Of a DNA stretch of 64,000 nucleotides, positions 27,253 through 35,659 are shown one piece after another. Within the stretch, counting starts at the first letter, position 1. Each line of letters begins with the position of its first letter. Below the pieces are notes generated by a model, which worked only from the letters and a program-made list of their open reading frames with translations, was not told the DNA's origin and did not search any database. Made by a program: the position numbers and the translations under genes. This DNA comes from Arthrobacter sp. zg-Y238 (GTDB lineage Bacteria > Actinomycetota > Actinomycetes > Actinomycetales > Micrococcaceae), in NCBI RefSeq assembly GCF_024385525.1, contig NZ_JANFLU010000010.1, positions 1 to 64,000 of the forward strand, written 5' to 3'.

Positions 27253-27335
27253 GCGCGGGTGGCGGAATGGCAGACGCGCTAGCTTGAGGTGCTAGTCCTC
27301 TAACGAGGGTGGGGGTTCAAGTCCCCCTCCGCGCA
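27253..27335 (+). tRNA. tRNA-Leu, anticodon GAG
   Basis: An 83-base class II tRNA. The acceptor stem GCGCGGG pairs with TCCGCGC (one G-T), with discriminator A at 27335. The anticodon arm CTAGC-TTGAGGT-GCTAG places GAG at 27286-27288. A long variable arm (TCCTCTAACGAGGG) is typical of tRNA-Leu. The T arm is GGGGG-TTCAAGT-CCCCC. The CCA end is not encoded. It is followed at once by a strong terminator, and no integrase or other sign of element insertion is seen beside it. Confidence 0.95.
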
Positions 27336-27340
27336 CAGTG

Positions 27341-27380
27341 AAGTCCTCCCGGAATCCACGGATTCCGGGAGGACTTTTTT
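27341..27380 (+). terminator. Strong intrinsic terminator after tRNA-Leu
   Basis: A 16-bp perfect hairpin: AAGTCCTCCCGGAATCC pairs with its complement across a 3-base loop and is followed by TTTTTT. It ends the tRNA transcript 5 bases after the tRNA 3' end. Confidence 0.92.
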
Positions 27381-27448
27381 GTTTGTCCGGAACCGTCCGC
27401 TGTGATCTTTGACTCACATCGCCTGCCGCCCTTCGGTACCCTCGCACC

Positions 27449-28747
27449 ATGGACGGCAGCGGAGTCTTTAATCTCCTGCTCGTGGCTTTTTTCATTCTGC
27501 TGGGCGGAATCTTCGCCGGCGCGGAGATGGCGCTGGTGTCCCTCCGGGAGAGTCAGATCAACGCCATCGAGCGAACCGGGAAGCAGGGTAGGCGAACAGC
27601 ACACCTGGCCCGCAACCCCAACCTGTTCCTGTCGGCGATCCAGATCGGCGTGACCCTCTCCGGTTTCTTCTCGGCCGCTTACGGTGCCTCGGCGCTGGCC
27701 CCGGCCGTTGAGCCCGTGCTGCGGCAGTGGGGGCTGCCCGAGTCCGCGGCGGAGGCAACGGCGTTCATTTTGCTGACCCTCGTGGTGGCCTATCTGTCCC
27801 TGGTGTTCTCGGAACTGGTGCCCAAGCGGCTGGCCATGCAGAATGCGGTCCTCTACGCCCGGATCCTCTCCCCCGCACTGAACCGGTTTGCCATGCTGAT
27901 GCGTCCCGTCATCCGGCTGCTGTCCTTTTCGACCGATGCCGTGGTGCGCCTGCTGGGCGGAAATCCGAACGTCAAGACCGTGCCGGTGAGCAGCCAGGAA
28001 TTGTGGGACATGGTGGCGGCGAGTCCGATGCTCGCCGAGGACAGCCGCAGGATTCTTTCGGACGTCTTCGGAGCAGGCACGAGGCTGGTGCAGGAGGTGA
28101 TGCGGCCCCGGACCGAAGTGGTTTTTGTCCGGGCAGACCTTCCGCTGGAGGAAGCAAGGAACCGGGTGCGGCACCAGCCCTATTCCCGCTACCCGGTCAC
28201 CGGCGGATCGGTGGATGACATCCTGGGGTTCATCCACGTCCGGGACCTGATGCCGGACCCGGAGGCGGCGGGTCCGGATAAACGCACCGTAGCCGACATC
28301 CTGCGGCCGGTCCTGTTCCTGCCAGGGACCGCAGCGGTCCTGCCGTCCCTGGGCAGGATGCGCCGGGAGAACAGCCACATCGCGATCGTGGCGGATGAAT
28401 ACGGCGGCACTGACGGCATTGTCACGTTGGAAGACCTGGTGGAGGAACTGGTGGGGGAAATCTACGACGAGTACGACACAGTCCGGGACCCCGAGGACCG
28501 TTACCGCAGGGAAAAGGGACAGCTGGTGGTGGACGGCGCACTTATCCTGCAGGAATTCGAGCGGCTCACGGGCGTCGGCCTGCCCGAGGGCCAGTATGAA
28601 ACGGTGGCCGGGTACATCCTGGAGCAGCTGGGCCGGATGGCCCGGCCCGGTGACGCGGTGCAGGCGCCGGGCTGCCGGCTCGAGGTACTGGGCGTGCGCG
28701 GACGGCGGATCGGTGCGGTCCGGGTAATTCCGGCAGCATCCGGGTAA
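27449..28747 (+). CDS. CNNM/CorC-type transporter-associated protein (hemolysin family)
   Basis: A 432-residue membrane protein of the CNNM/CorC (HlyC) group, implicated in magnesium and possibly other divalent-ion efflux. An N-terminal DUF21 domain with three to four membrane helices (about 1-190) contains LSGFFSAAYGASALAP and VFSELVPKRLAMQ. A pair of CBS domains (about 205-335) and a CorC_HlyC C-terminal domain (about 350-430, DGIVTLEDLVEELVGEIYDE between them) follow. The name hemolysin is historical. It stands alone between the tRNA terminator and the permease gene. Confidence 0.9.
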   Translation: MDGSGVFNLLLVAFFILLGGIFAGAEMALVSLRESQINAIERTGKQGRRTAHLARNPNLFLSAIQIGVTLSGFFSAAYGASALAPAVEPVLRQWGLPESAAEATAFILLTLVVAYLSLVFSELVPKRLAMQNAVLYARILSPALNRFAMLMRPVIRLLSFSTDAVVRLLGGNPNVKTVPVSSQELWDMVAASPMLAEDSRRILSDVFGAGTRLVQEVMRPRTEVVFVRADLPLEEARNRVRHQPYSRYPVTGGSVDDILGFIHVRDLMPDPEAAGPDKRTVADILRPVLFLPGTAAVLPSLGRMRRENSHIAIVADEYGGTDGIVTLEDLVEELVGEIYDEYDTVRDPEDRYRREKGQLVVDGALILQEFERLTGVGLPEGQYETVAGYILEQLGRMARPGDAVQAPGCRLEVLGVRGRRIGAVRVIPAASG

Positions 28748-28835
28748 ACCGCCACCGCAGCCCATTGCCTAAAGACGGCGCCACCGCGCAGAATACCGAC
28801 CAACGCGGCATCCCTGAACGTCCGGAAGGACAGCC

Positions 28836-30239
28836 ATGGCTGACATCAAGGCGGAAACCGTCCAGCCCGAGCTCAAGCGGGTCATGGGCACCAAGCTGCT
28901 GCTGCTCTTTATTGTCGGCGACATCCTGGGCACCGGCGTCTACGCCCTGACCGGACAGGTGGCCGGCGAAATCGGCGGTGCAGCCTGGGCGCCGATCCTG
29001 CTCGCTTTCGCGGTAGCGACGATTACTGCTTTGTCCTATCTCGAACTGGTGACAAAGTATCCGCAGGCCGCCGGTGCAGCCCTCTACACGCATAAGGCCT
29101 TCGGCGTGCATTTCCTGACCTTCCTCGTGACCTTCGGGGTGCTGTGCTCCGGTATCACTTCCGCGTCCACGGCGTCGAAGTTCCTTGCCGAGAACTTCAT
29201 GGTCGGATTCCACCTTGGGTGGGGGCAGACCGGGGTCACCGCGGTCGCTGTCACCTTCATGCTGCTGCTGGCCGTGGTGAACCTGAGGGGCGCCGCGGAA
29301 AGCGTGAAGTTCAACATCGTCCTGACGGCAATTGAGCTGACCGGGCTCCTGATCGTGATCGCCATCGGGTTCTGGGCCATGGGCCAGGGCAATGTGGACT
29401 TCTCCCGGGTGGTCGTGTTTGAAACGGAAACCGGCAAGAGCGTGTTCCTCGCCCTCACGGGTGCCACCGCCCTGGCGTTCTTCTCCATGGTCGGCTTCGA
29501 GGACTCGGTGAACATGGCGGAAGAAACCCGCGATCCGGTGAGGATCTTCCCGAAAGTGATGCTTACCGGCCTGACCATCACGGTCTCGGTCTACCTGCTG
29601 GTGTCCATTGCCGCCGTCGCCGTGGTGCCGGTGGGGCAACTCTCCGAATCCGCCACCCCGCTGCTGGAGGTGGTGCGTGCCGGTGCCCCCAACCTTCCCG
29701 TGGACGTTATCTATCCCTTCCTGTCCATCTTTGCCGTCGCCAACACCGCCCTGATCAACATGCTGATGGCCAGCCGGCTGCTCTATGGCATGGCAAAGCA
29801 GGATGTCCTGCCCCGCGGGCTGTCCGCGGTCCTGCCCGGACGCCGCACCCCCTGGGCGTCCATTGCGTTTACGACGGCGATCGCGGTGGGCCTGATCATC
29901 GTGGTCACCAACTTCATGGGCCGGGAAACGGTGACGGCACTCGGCGGGACCACCGCACTGCTGCTGCTGGCCGTCTTCACGGTGGTGAACATCGCGTGCA
30001 TCGTCCTGCGACGAACGCCGATCGACCGGCCGCACTTCCGCTCCCCCGGCATCATGCCCTTCATCGGCGCCGGAACCTGCGCCTTCCTGCTTGGCCCGTG
30101 GGCGCAGGATGCCATCGAGTACCGGATTGCCGGGTTGCTGCTGCTGCTCGGACTGGCGCTGTGGGTGCTCACCTGGATCTGGAACCGGGCGGTCAAGGCG
30201 CGTAAAACCCGTTTCAGCGACCCCTCGCAGCTGAGCTGA
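28836..30239 (+). CDS. APC family amino-acid/polyamine permease
   Basis: A 467-residue transporter with about twelve membrane helices. The first segment carries the unwound substrate-site motif GDILGTGVYALTGQVAGEIG near residue 27. Helix 6 has the ALAFFSMVGFEDSVNMAEET signature. These are features of the amino acid-polyamine-organocation superfamily. The exact substrate is unknown. GGAAGGA lies 5-6 bases before the ATG. It is followed after 37 bases by a universal stress protein gene in the same direction, so the two are probably cotranscribed. Confidence 0.9.
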   Translation: MADIKAETVQPELKRVMGTKLLLLFIVGDILGTGVYALTGQVAGEIGGAAWAPILLAFAVATITALSYLELVTKYPQAAGAALYTHKAFGVHFLTFLVTFGVLCSGITSASTASKFLAENFMVGFHLGWGQTGVTAVAVTFMLLLAVVNLRGAAESVKFNIVLTAIELTGLLIVIAIGFWAMGQGNVDFSRVVVFETETGKSVFLALTGATALAFFSMVGFEDSVNMAEETRDPVRIFPKVMLTGLTITVSVYLLVSIAAVAVVPVGQLSESATPLLEVVRAGAPNLPVDVIYPFLSIFAVANTALINMLMASRLLYGMAKQDVLPRGLSAVLPGRRTPWASIAFTTAIAVGLIIVVTNFMGRETVTALGGTTALLLLAVFTVVNIACIVLRRTPIDRPHFRSPGIMPFIGAGTCAFLLGPWAQDAIEYRIAGLLLLLGLALWVLTWIWNRAVKARKTRFSDPSQLS

Positions 30240-30276
30240 GCGAGCCAGTGGCGAAGCAGGCAGGAAGAAGGAAACC

Positions 30277-30669
30277 ATGACCGTCGTCGTCGGATACGTA
30301 CCTACACCGGAGGGGGAAACAGCGCTGCGCGCCGCGCTCCGGGCGGCGCGGGACCTGGCCACCGGACTCGTGGTGGTCAACGTGGAGAGCACGCGCAAAC
30401 CGCGGCCGGAACATACCCCGGATTATCTGCAGACGCTGACCGGGGTCCTGCAGGGCAGCGGGGTTTCCCATGTCCTGCTTCACCCCATGGGGGATTTTGA
30501 TGCCTCCGAGGAAATCCTGAAGGCCGCCCAGGACCACGGTGCGCAGTTGGTGGTGCTGGGGATCCGGCACCGGACGCCGGTAGGGAAGCTTTTCCTTGGC
30601 AGCACGTCCCAGCGCGTGCTGCTGGAGGCTGCCTGCCCGGTCCTGGCGGTCAAAGCGGGCCAGGCGTGA
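30277..30669 (+). CDS. Universal stress protein (UspA family)
   Basis: A 130-residue single Usp domain. The N-terminal TVVVGYVPTPEGETAL strand is followed by the C-terminal ATP-binding signature VVLGIRHRTPVGKLFLGSTS and VLLEAACPVLAVK. The G-x2-G-x9-G-S/T pattern suggests nucleotide binding, although GIRHR differs from the standard GxRxR-like spacing only slightly. GAAGAAGG provides the ribosome binding site. Its placement behind an APC permease suggests it may modulate the transporter, as Usp domains do in some transport operons. That is inference. Confidence 0.9.
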   Translation: MTVVVGYVPTPEGETALRAALRAARDLATGLVVVNVESTRKPRPEHTPDYLQTLTGVLQGSGVSHVLLHPMGDFDASEEILKAAQDHGAQLVVLGIRHRTPVGKLFLGSTSQRVLLEAACPVLAVKAGQA

Positions 30670-30675
30670 GGCCTG

Positions 30676-31899
30676 TTAGTCCTGGAGCTTGGCCAGTACC
30701 GCTTCGATTCCGGTGAACGTCTCCACGAAGGACGTGGACAGGGGCGACAGGCCCAGTCGGATGCCGTCCGGATTGCGGTAGTCCGGAATGATCCCCTGCT
30801 CCCAGAGTGCGGCGGTCACTGCTTTGAACTTCGGATGGTCGATGGTGATGTGGCTGCCGCGGCGCTCCGGATCGCGCGGCGAGGCCAGCACGACGCCGCG
30901 CGGAGCCAGCAGCGCATCAACGGCCGTGACAGCGTATTCGGTAAGCGCCTGCGACTTCGCGCGCACTGCCTCCATGCCGGCCTCCCGGAGCAGGGCAATC
31001 ATGTCCTGCATGGCGAGCATGCCCAGGATGGGAGGGGTGCCCGAGACCAGGCGGCGGATGCCCTCGGCCGGAACATAGCCCTGCGCCATGCCGAACGGGT
31101 CACTGGAACCCAGCCAGCCCTGGATGGGCTGGGAGAAGTCCGCCTGATGGCGGGCCGCCACGTAGGCCCAGGCCGGGGCGCCCGGGCCGCCGTTGAGGTA
31201 CTTGTAGCTGCAGCCGACGGCGTAGTCCGCTCCCTCGGCGTCCAGCTCGGCGGGTACGGCACCCACCGAATGGCACAGGTCCCACAGGACCAGCCCGCCG
31301 GCGTCGTGCACGATTTTGTTGATGGCCGCTGAATCGGCAAGGTACCCGGAGCGGTAGGCCACGTGGCTGAACACGGCCAGCGCCGTCTGCGGGCCGACGG
31401 CGTCCGCCACGGCTTCGGCGCTCACTCCGCCGGCGTAGTCGGCGGACGCCCAGCGCAGGGTCAGGCCGCATTCGCGGGCCACGCCTTCGAGGACGTACCG
31501 GTCCGTCGGGAAGTTGTCGGCATCGAGCAGGATCTCGGTACGGCCGGGACGGGCGGCGACGGCGGCCCGTGCCAGCTTGTACAGCAGCACGGTGGTGGAA
31601 TCCGCCACGATGCACTGGCCGGGGGCGGCACCGAGCGCCACCTCGCCGAGGGCATCGCCGATCCGGCCGGGCAGTTCGAGCCATTCCTCGTCCCAGCCGC
31701 GGATCAGGCGCCCGCCCCACTGGCGGGAGACGAAGTCCTGGAGGTTTTCGGCGGTGGCACGGAGCGGGCGGCCGAGCGAATTTCCGTCCAGATATGCGTG
31801 GACTCCCTCCGCCGGCAGGAACCGGTTCCGGTATCCGGCGAGGGGGTCTGCGGCGTCGAGTTCCTTGGCGGCAACCAGCAGGCCGGGAGCATCAATCAT
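30676..31899 (-). CDS. kynU: Kynureninase
   Basis: A PLP enzyme of 407 residues that splits kynurenine into anthranilate and alanine in tryptophan catabolism. Recognised by the family N-terminus (LDGNSLGRPLRATAENLQDF near residue 38), VLWDLCHSVGAVPAELDAEG and the PLP lysine in GCSYKYLNGGPGAPAW near residue 225. No tryptophan dioxygenase or formamidase gene is in the window, so the pathway partners must lie elsewhere. It converges on the stress-protein gene with only 6 bases between stops. The nearby APC permease is on the other strand and need not be related. Confidence 0.94.
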   Translation of the reverse strand: MIDAPGLLVAAKELDAADPLAGYRNRFLPAEGVHAYLDGNSLGRPLRATAENLQDFVSRQWGGRLIRGWDEEWLELPGRIGDALGEVALGAAPGQCIVADSTTVLLYKLARAAVAARPGRTEILLDADNFPTDRYVLEGVARECGLTLRWASADYAGGVSAEAVADAVGPQTALAVFSHVAYRSGYLADSAAINKIVHDAGGLVLWDLCHSVGAVPAELDAEGADYAVGCSYKYLNGGPGAPAWAYVAARHQADFSQPIQGWLGSSDPFGMAQGYVPAEGIRRLVSGTPPILGMLAMQDMIALLREAGMEAVRAKSQALTEYAVTAVDALLAPRGVVLASPRDPERRGSHITIDHPKFKAVTAALWEQGIIPDYRNPDGIRLGLSPLSTSFVETFTGIEAVLAKLQD

Positions 31900-31927
31900 G
31901 AGGGAACCTTAGCATCAGGCGCATCCA

Positions 31928-31967
31928 AGCCCGTCCGCTTCCGGGTGCTGCCGGAGGCGGACGGGCT
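31928..31967 (-). terminator. Inverted repeat after the dehydratase gene
   Basis: AGCCCGTCCGC and its complement form an 11-bp stem, extended by CCGG/CCGG, between the dehydratase stop (31982) and the kynU start (31899). There is no T tract on the minus strand, so it is a possible rather than certain terminator. Confidence 0.45.
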
Positions 31968-31981
31968 CTGGGGCCGGGGGC

Positions 31982-32902
31982 TCAGGCCCGGGCTGCGGCC
32001 AGCGGAGTTACCGAACCGGAGAAATGCCGCCGGTGGGAACGCGGGTTCCAGCCCGTGAAGGTGGAGCCGGACCAGCCGCCGGGCGTCTGCTCGTCCGAGA
32101 TGGCCACGGCCACGGTCGCCGGCAGGAACACCGGAGCCTCGAAGTCGATGGTCCACTGGAACGGGCCCTCGTGGGTCTGCACGGAATCCGCGACGACCCG
32201 TGAGGCCAGGTACATGCCGTGGGCCAGTGACTGCTTCATGCCCAGCGCCTTCGCCGACAGGCGGCTCAGGTGGATGGGGTTGAAGTCGCCGGAGACCCGG
32301 GCGTAGTTGCGTCCGGCGTCGGCACCCAGGCGCCACAGCGCCGTCGGGAGCGGGGGAACGAATTCCGCGCGCACCGCAGACTTGTCCGGGCGGTCGAACT
32401 TCGGCAGGAAAACACCCTTGGCCAGATAGGTGGAACGGCCCCGCCACACGGTTTCCGGGCAGCCGTCGGCCTCAACGGTGACCTCCGCGACGAGTTCCAC
32501 CTGGGTGCCGGCACGGTGCCCGGCGAGGTTCTCCGCCCACGCCGTAACCGTCAGCGCTTCGCCGTAGTGGATCGGCCGCAGATGCTGCACCTCATTGCGC
32601 AGGTGCACCATGCCCAAAAGCGGCAGCGGGAAGTCCTCGCGCGCCATCAGGCTCATGGCCACCGGGAACGCGAAGGTATGCACGTAGCCGGTGGGCAGGT
32701 AGTCGCTGGCGCTGTGCTGGACCAGGCGCTGGAAATCGGTGAGCCGGGCCAGGTCCACGGACGCCCCGCGGACCACGTGCCGGTCCGCCGTCAGCGTGCC
32801 CGCGGCCTTCGACGGTGACAGGCGTGACTTCGCCGCGCTCCCCACCGCACCGGCGTAAAGCCGCCCGAGCGTGGGAATCTCGCTCAGCTGGGTGTCGGTC
32901 AT
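31982..32902 (-). CDS. MaoC-like hotdog dehydratase (HtdX-like)
   Basis: A 306-residue double-hotdog protein resembling mycobacterial HtdX (Rv0241c), a (3R)-hydroxyacyl-thioester dehydratase. The active-site hydratase motif SGDFNPIHLS near residue 205, followed by MKQSLAHGMYLASR, carries the Asp-His pair. The N-terminal hotdog is degenerate, as in this family. The start ATG overlaps the FabG4-like gene stop by four bases. Gene order dehydratase - ketoreductase - thiolase matches the M. tuberculosis htdX-fabG4-fadA2 locus. This suggests joint action on beta-hydroxy/keto acyl thioesters. Confidence 0.88.
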   Translation of the reverse strand: MTDTQLSEIPTLGRLYAGAVGSAAKSRLSPSKAAGTLTADRHVVRGASVDLARLTDFQRLVQHSASDYLPTGYVHTFAFPVAMSLMAREDFPLPLLGMVHLRNEVQHLRPIHYGEALTVTAWAENLAGHRAGTQVELVAEVTVEADGCPETVWRGRSTYLAKGVFLPKFDRPDKSAVRAEFVPPLPTALWRLGADAGRNYARVSGDFNPIHLSRLSAKALGMKQSLAHGMYLASRVVADSVQTHEGPFQWTIDFEAPVFLPATVAVAISDEQTPGGWSGSTFTGWNPRSHRRHFSGSVTPLAAARA

Positions 32903-34239
32903 GCGCCCACCATGTTCTGACCGCAGACCCGCACTACCTGGCCGTTGACGCCGGCTGTGGCGTCGGAGGCGAGGAAGGAAATGGTTTCGGCCACGTCCAC
33001 CGGCAGGCCGCCCTGCTGCAGGCTGGACAGCCTGCGGGCCACCTGCCGGGTAAGCGCGGGAATGGCAGCGGTCATGTCGGTTTCAATGAAGCCCGGTGCG
33101 ACGGCGTTGATCGAGCCGCCGCGCGGTGCCAGCAGCGGGGCGGTGGCCCGGACCATGCCGATGACGCCGCCCTTGGAGGCTGCGTAGTTGGTCTGGCCGC
33201 GGTTGCCGGCAATGCCGCTGGTGGAGGCCAGCGAAACGATCCGGCCCTCGGGGCTGAAGCCGCTCGAGGCGAGGAAGGTTTCGTTCATCCGCAGCTGCGA
33301 GGCGATGTTGACGGCAATGACCGAGCCCCAGCGGGCTTCGTCCATGTTGGCCAGCAGCTTGTCGCGGGTGATGCCGGCGTTGTGGATCACGATGTCCAGG
33401 TGCCCGTAGCGTTCGACGGCGTGGGTGAGGATGCGGTCCGCAGCGTCTTCGCGGGTGATGTCGACCTGCAGCGCGGTGCCGGAGATTTCGTTGGCCACCT
33501 TCGCCAGCTGCTCCCCCGCGGCCGGCACGTCGACCACAATTACGGAGGCGCCGTCGCGGTGCAGCACGCGGGCGATGGCCGCACCGATGCCGCGGGCGGC
33601 ACCGGTGACGACGGCGACCTTGCCGGCGAGAGGCGCGTTCCAGTCCTGCGGAAGCTCACCGGCATCGGAACCGACGGTGATGAACTGGCCGTTGACGTAG
33701 GCACTCTTGCCCGACAGCAGGAACCGCAGTGCGGCCGCCACCGAGGGGGCCGTTGCCTGTACGCCGTTGGCCAGCACGATGCCGTTCGCCGTCGCACCGC
33801 CGCGCAGTTCGTGCGCAATGGAACGCAGGGTGCCGTCGACACCCTGGCGGGCCGCGGCGGCGGCCGGGTCCTGGGCTTCCGCGGCGGGCCGGGAAACGGT
33901 GACGATCCGTCCGCCGGGAGCCAGGTCCCGCAGGGCTGCGCCGGCGGCCAGGGTCGGTTCGCCCAGGTCCGTAGGCGCCGCGGCGTCGTCGACCACAATC
34001 AGGATGGCGCCGAGCTTTTCCTTCGGCGTGGCGTGCCGGCGGACGTCCTGGTCCCAGTCAAGGAGCAGGCGGGAGAGCTCATCGGCGGCAGTGCTCTTTC
34101 CGAGCACAAGCACCGGGCCTGGCACCAGGGGCTTGGACGGGTCGAAGCGGCGCAGGATGGCCGGCCGGGGCAGGCCGAGCTTCTTGGACAGCTCCTTGGT
34201 GAAACCGCTGTTTACGAGGTTCAGGTAGGTATCACTCAT
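32899..34239 (-). CDS. 3-oxoacyl-ACP/CoA reductase, FabG4-like
   Basis: A high-molecular-weight FabG of 446 residues, like mycobacterial FabG4. The N-terminal ~200 residues form a degenerate Rossmann or flavodoxin-like domain (LVLGKSTAADELSRLL). The C-terminal ~245 residues are an active SDR ketoreductase with VTGAARGIGAAIARVL, HNAGITRDKLLANM and the catalytic NYAASKGGVIGM. The enzyme reduces 3-ketoacyl thioesters, probably with NADH as described for FabG4. It overlaps the dehydratase gene and starts 2 bases after the thiolase gene ends, so all three are one operon. Confidence 0.92.
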   Translation of the reverse strand: MSDTYLNLVNSGFTKELSKKLGLPRPAILRRFDPSKPLVPGPVLVLGKSTAADELSRLLLDWDQDVRRHATPKEKLGAILIVVDDAAAPTDLGEPTLAAGAALRDLAPGGRIVTVSRPAAEAQDPAAAAARQGVDGTLRSIAHELRGGATANGIVLANGVQATAPSVAAALRFLLSGKSAYVNGQFITVGSDAGELPQDWNAPLAGKVAVVTGAARGIGAAIARVLHRDGASVIVVDVPAAGEQLAKVANEISGTALQVDITREDAADRILTHAVERYGHLDIVIHNAGITRDKLLANMDEARWGSVIAVNIASQLRMNETFLASSGFSPEGRIVSLASTSGIAGNRGQTNYAASKGGVIGMVRATAPLLAPRGGSINAVAPGFIETDMTAAIPALTRQVARRLSSLQQGGLPVDVAETISFLASDATAGVNGQVVRVCGQNMVGA

Positions 34240-34241
34240 GA

Positions 34242-35579
34242 TCAGCGCGCCTCGAGGATTGCGACGAGGCCCTGGCCGCCGGCAGCGCAGATGGAGATCA
34301 AGCCGCGGCCCGAACCCTTTTCATGCAGCATCTTGGCCAGCGAGGCCACAATTCGTCCACCGGTGGCGGCGAAGGGGTGCCCGGCTGCCAGCGAGGAGCC
34401 GTTGACGTTGAGCTTGCTGCGGTCGATGCTGCCCAGCGGCGCATCCAGGCCCAGCCGGGTGCGGCAGAATTCCTCGTCCTCCCAGGCGGCCAGGGTGGAG
34501 AGGACGGTGCCGGCGAAGGCCTCGTGGATTTCGAAGAAGTCGAAGTCGTCGAAGGTCAGGTTGTGGCGGGCCAACAGGCGCGGTACGGCGAAGGCCGGAG
34601 CCATCAGCAGACCGTCCTTGCCGTGCACGAAGTCGACGGCGCCGGCTTCTGCATCCACGATGTTCGCCAGCATCGGCAGGTCGTGTTCGCGGGCGTAGTC
34701 CTCGGAGCCCAGCAGCACCACGGAGGCGCCGTCGGTCAGCGGGGTGGAGTTGCCGGCGGTCATGGTGGCTTCATCGCCCAGGCTCTTGCCGAAGGCCGGC
34801 TTGAGCTTGGCGAGCTTTTCCATGGTGGTGTCGGGGCGCAGGTTCGCGTCCTTTGCCAGGCCGCGGTACGGGGTCACGAGGTCGTCGAAGAAACCGCGGT
34901 CGTAAGCGGCAGCCATGTTGCGGTGGCTGTTGAAGGCCAGCTCGTCCTGGGCCTCGCGGGTGATTTTCCACTGGGCGGTGGTCAGGGCCTGGTGCTCGCC
35001 CATGGACAGTCCGGTGCGCGGTTCGCCGGTGGACGGCGCGTTCGGGGACAGGTCCTTGGGGCGGATCTTGGCAACGGCTGCCAGCTTCTGCTTGGTGGTC
35101 CGGGCGCGGGAGAGGTCCAGCAGCGCACGGCGGAGGCCTTCGCTGACGGCGATGGGTGCGTCCGAGGCGGAGTCGACGCCGCCGGCGATGGCGGATTCGA
35201 GCTGTCCCAGCTTGATCTTGTTTGCCAGGCTGACCACTGTCTCGAGGCCCGTGGCGCAGGCCTGCTGCACGTCATAGGCGGGGGTTTCCGGCGACAGCGC
35301 CGAGCCCAGGACCGCTTCGCGGGTCAGGTTGAAGTCGCGGGAGTGCTTGAGGACTGCTCCGCCGGCTACTTCGCCGATCCGCTCGCCCTGCAGGCCGAAG
35401 CGGGCAATCAGCCCGTCAAGGGCGGCCGTGAGCATGTCCTGGTTGGAGCTGTACGTGTACTTGCCGCCCGAGCGGGCGAAAGGAATGCGGTTTCCGCCGA
35501 TCACCACCGCCTTGCGCACCGAAGACCCGGCGCCGTTGTTCGTGGGTGTAGCTCGTGCGGGTTCAGGCTGTGCAGCCAT
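34242..35579 (-). CDS. Acetyl-CoA C-acetyltransferase (thiolase)
   Basis: A 445-residue thiolase. The nucleophilic Cys is in VQQACATGLETVVSLANK near residue 100. The second active-site region NVNGSSLAAGHPFAATGGRI carries the His, and ICAAGGQGLV carries the second Cys. I chose the internal ATG at 35579, which has AAGGAG nine bases upstream, over the longer frame. It is the first gene of the minus-strand thiolase-reductase-dehydratase operon and diverges from the TetR gene over a compact promoter region. The direction, beta-oxidation or elongation, cannot be decided from sequence. The neighbouring acyl-CoA oxidase-like gene favours degradation. Confidence 0.92.
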   Translation of the reverse strand: MAAQPEPARATPTNNGAGSSVRKAVVIGGNRIPFARSGGKYTYSSNQDMLTAALDGLIARFGLQGERIGEVAGGAVLKHSRDFNLTREAVLGSALSPETPAYDVQQACATGLETVVSLANKIKLGQLESAIAGGVDSASDAPIAVSEGLRRALLDLSRARTTKQKLAAVAKIRPKDLSPNAPSTGEPRTGLSMGEHQALTTAQWKITREAQDELAFNSHRNMAAAYDRGFFDDLVTPYRGLAKDANLRPDTTMEKLAKLKPAFGKSLGDEATMTAGNSTPLTDGASVVLLGSEDYAREHDLPMLANIVDAEAGAVDFVHGKDGLLMAPAFAVPRLLARHNLTFDDFDFFEIHEAFAGTVLSTLAAWEDEEFCRTRLGLDAPLGSIDRSKLNVNGSSLAAGHPFAATGGRIVASLAKMLHEKGSGRGLISICAAGGQGLVAILEAR

Positions 35580-35622
35580 TCGTCGTTCTCCTTGGGAGTC
35601 CATGGGGGTGGGTGTGACGCCA

Positions 35623-35659
35623 GTTACTGTAACCCAGCGTACCTGATACGCTCAGTATC
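35623..35659. promoter_or_regulatory. Divergent promoter region with two palindromes (TetR/thiolase)
   Basis: The perfect palindrome GTTACTGTAAC (35623-35633) and the inverted repeat GATAC-GCTCA-GTATC (35645-35659) fill the gap between divergent genes. On plus, TTACTG (35624-35629), 17 bases and TACGCT (35647-35652) form a promoter. Its start site would be at or next to the tetR GTG (35660). On minus, TACAGT (35631-35626) is a possible -10 for the thiolase operon. A TetR dimer bound here would cover both promoters. Confidence 0.55.

Noticed and set aside
27253-27380. Integration site at tRNA-Leu
   Set aside because: No integrase, no repeated tRNA 3' end and no change in gene type follow it. 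The downstream genes look like core genome.
28566-30398. 610-codon minus-strand frame opposite the APC permease and stress-protein genes
   Set aside because: Shadow of two clear plus-strand genes, rich in Gly, His and Gln with no motif.
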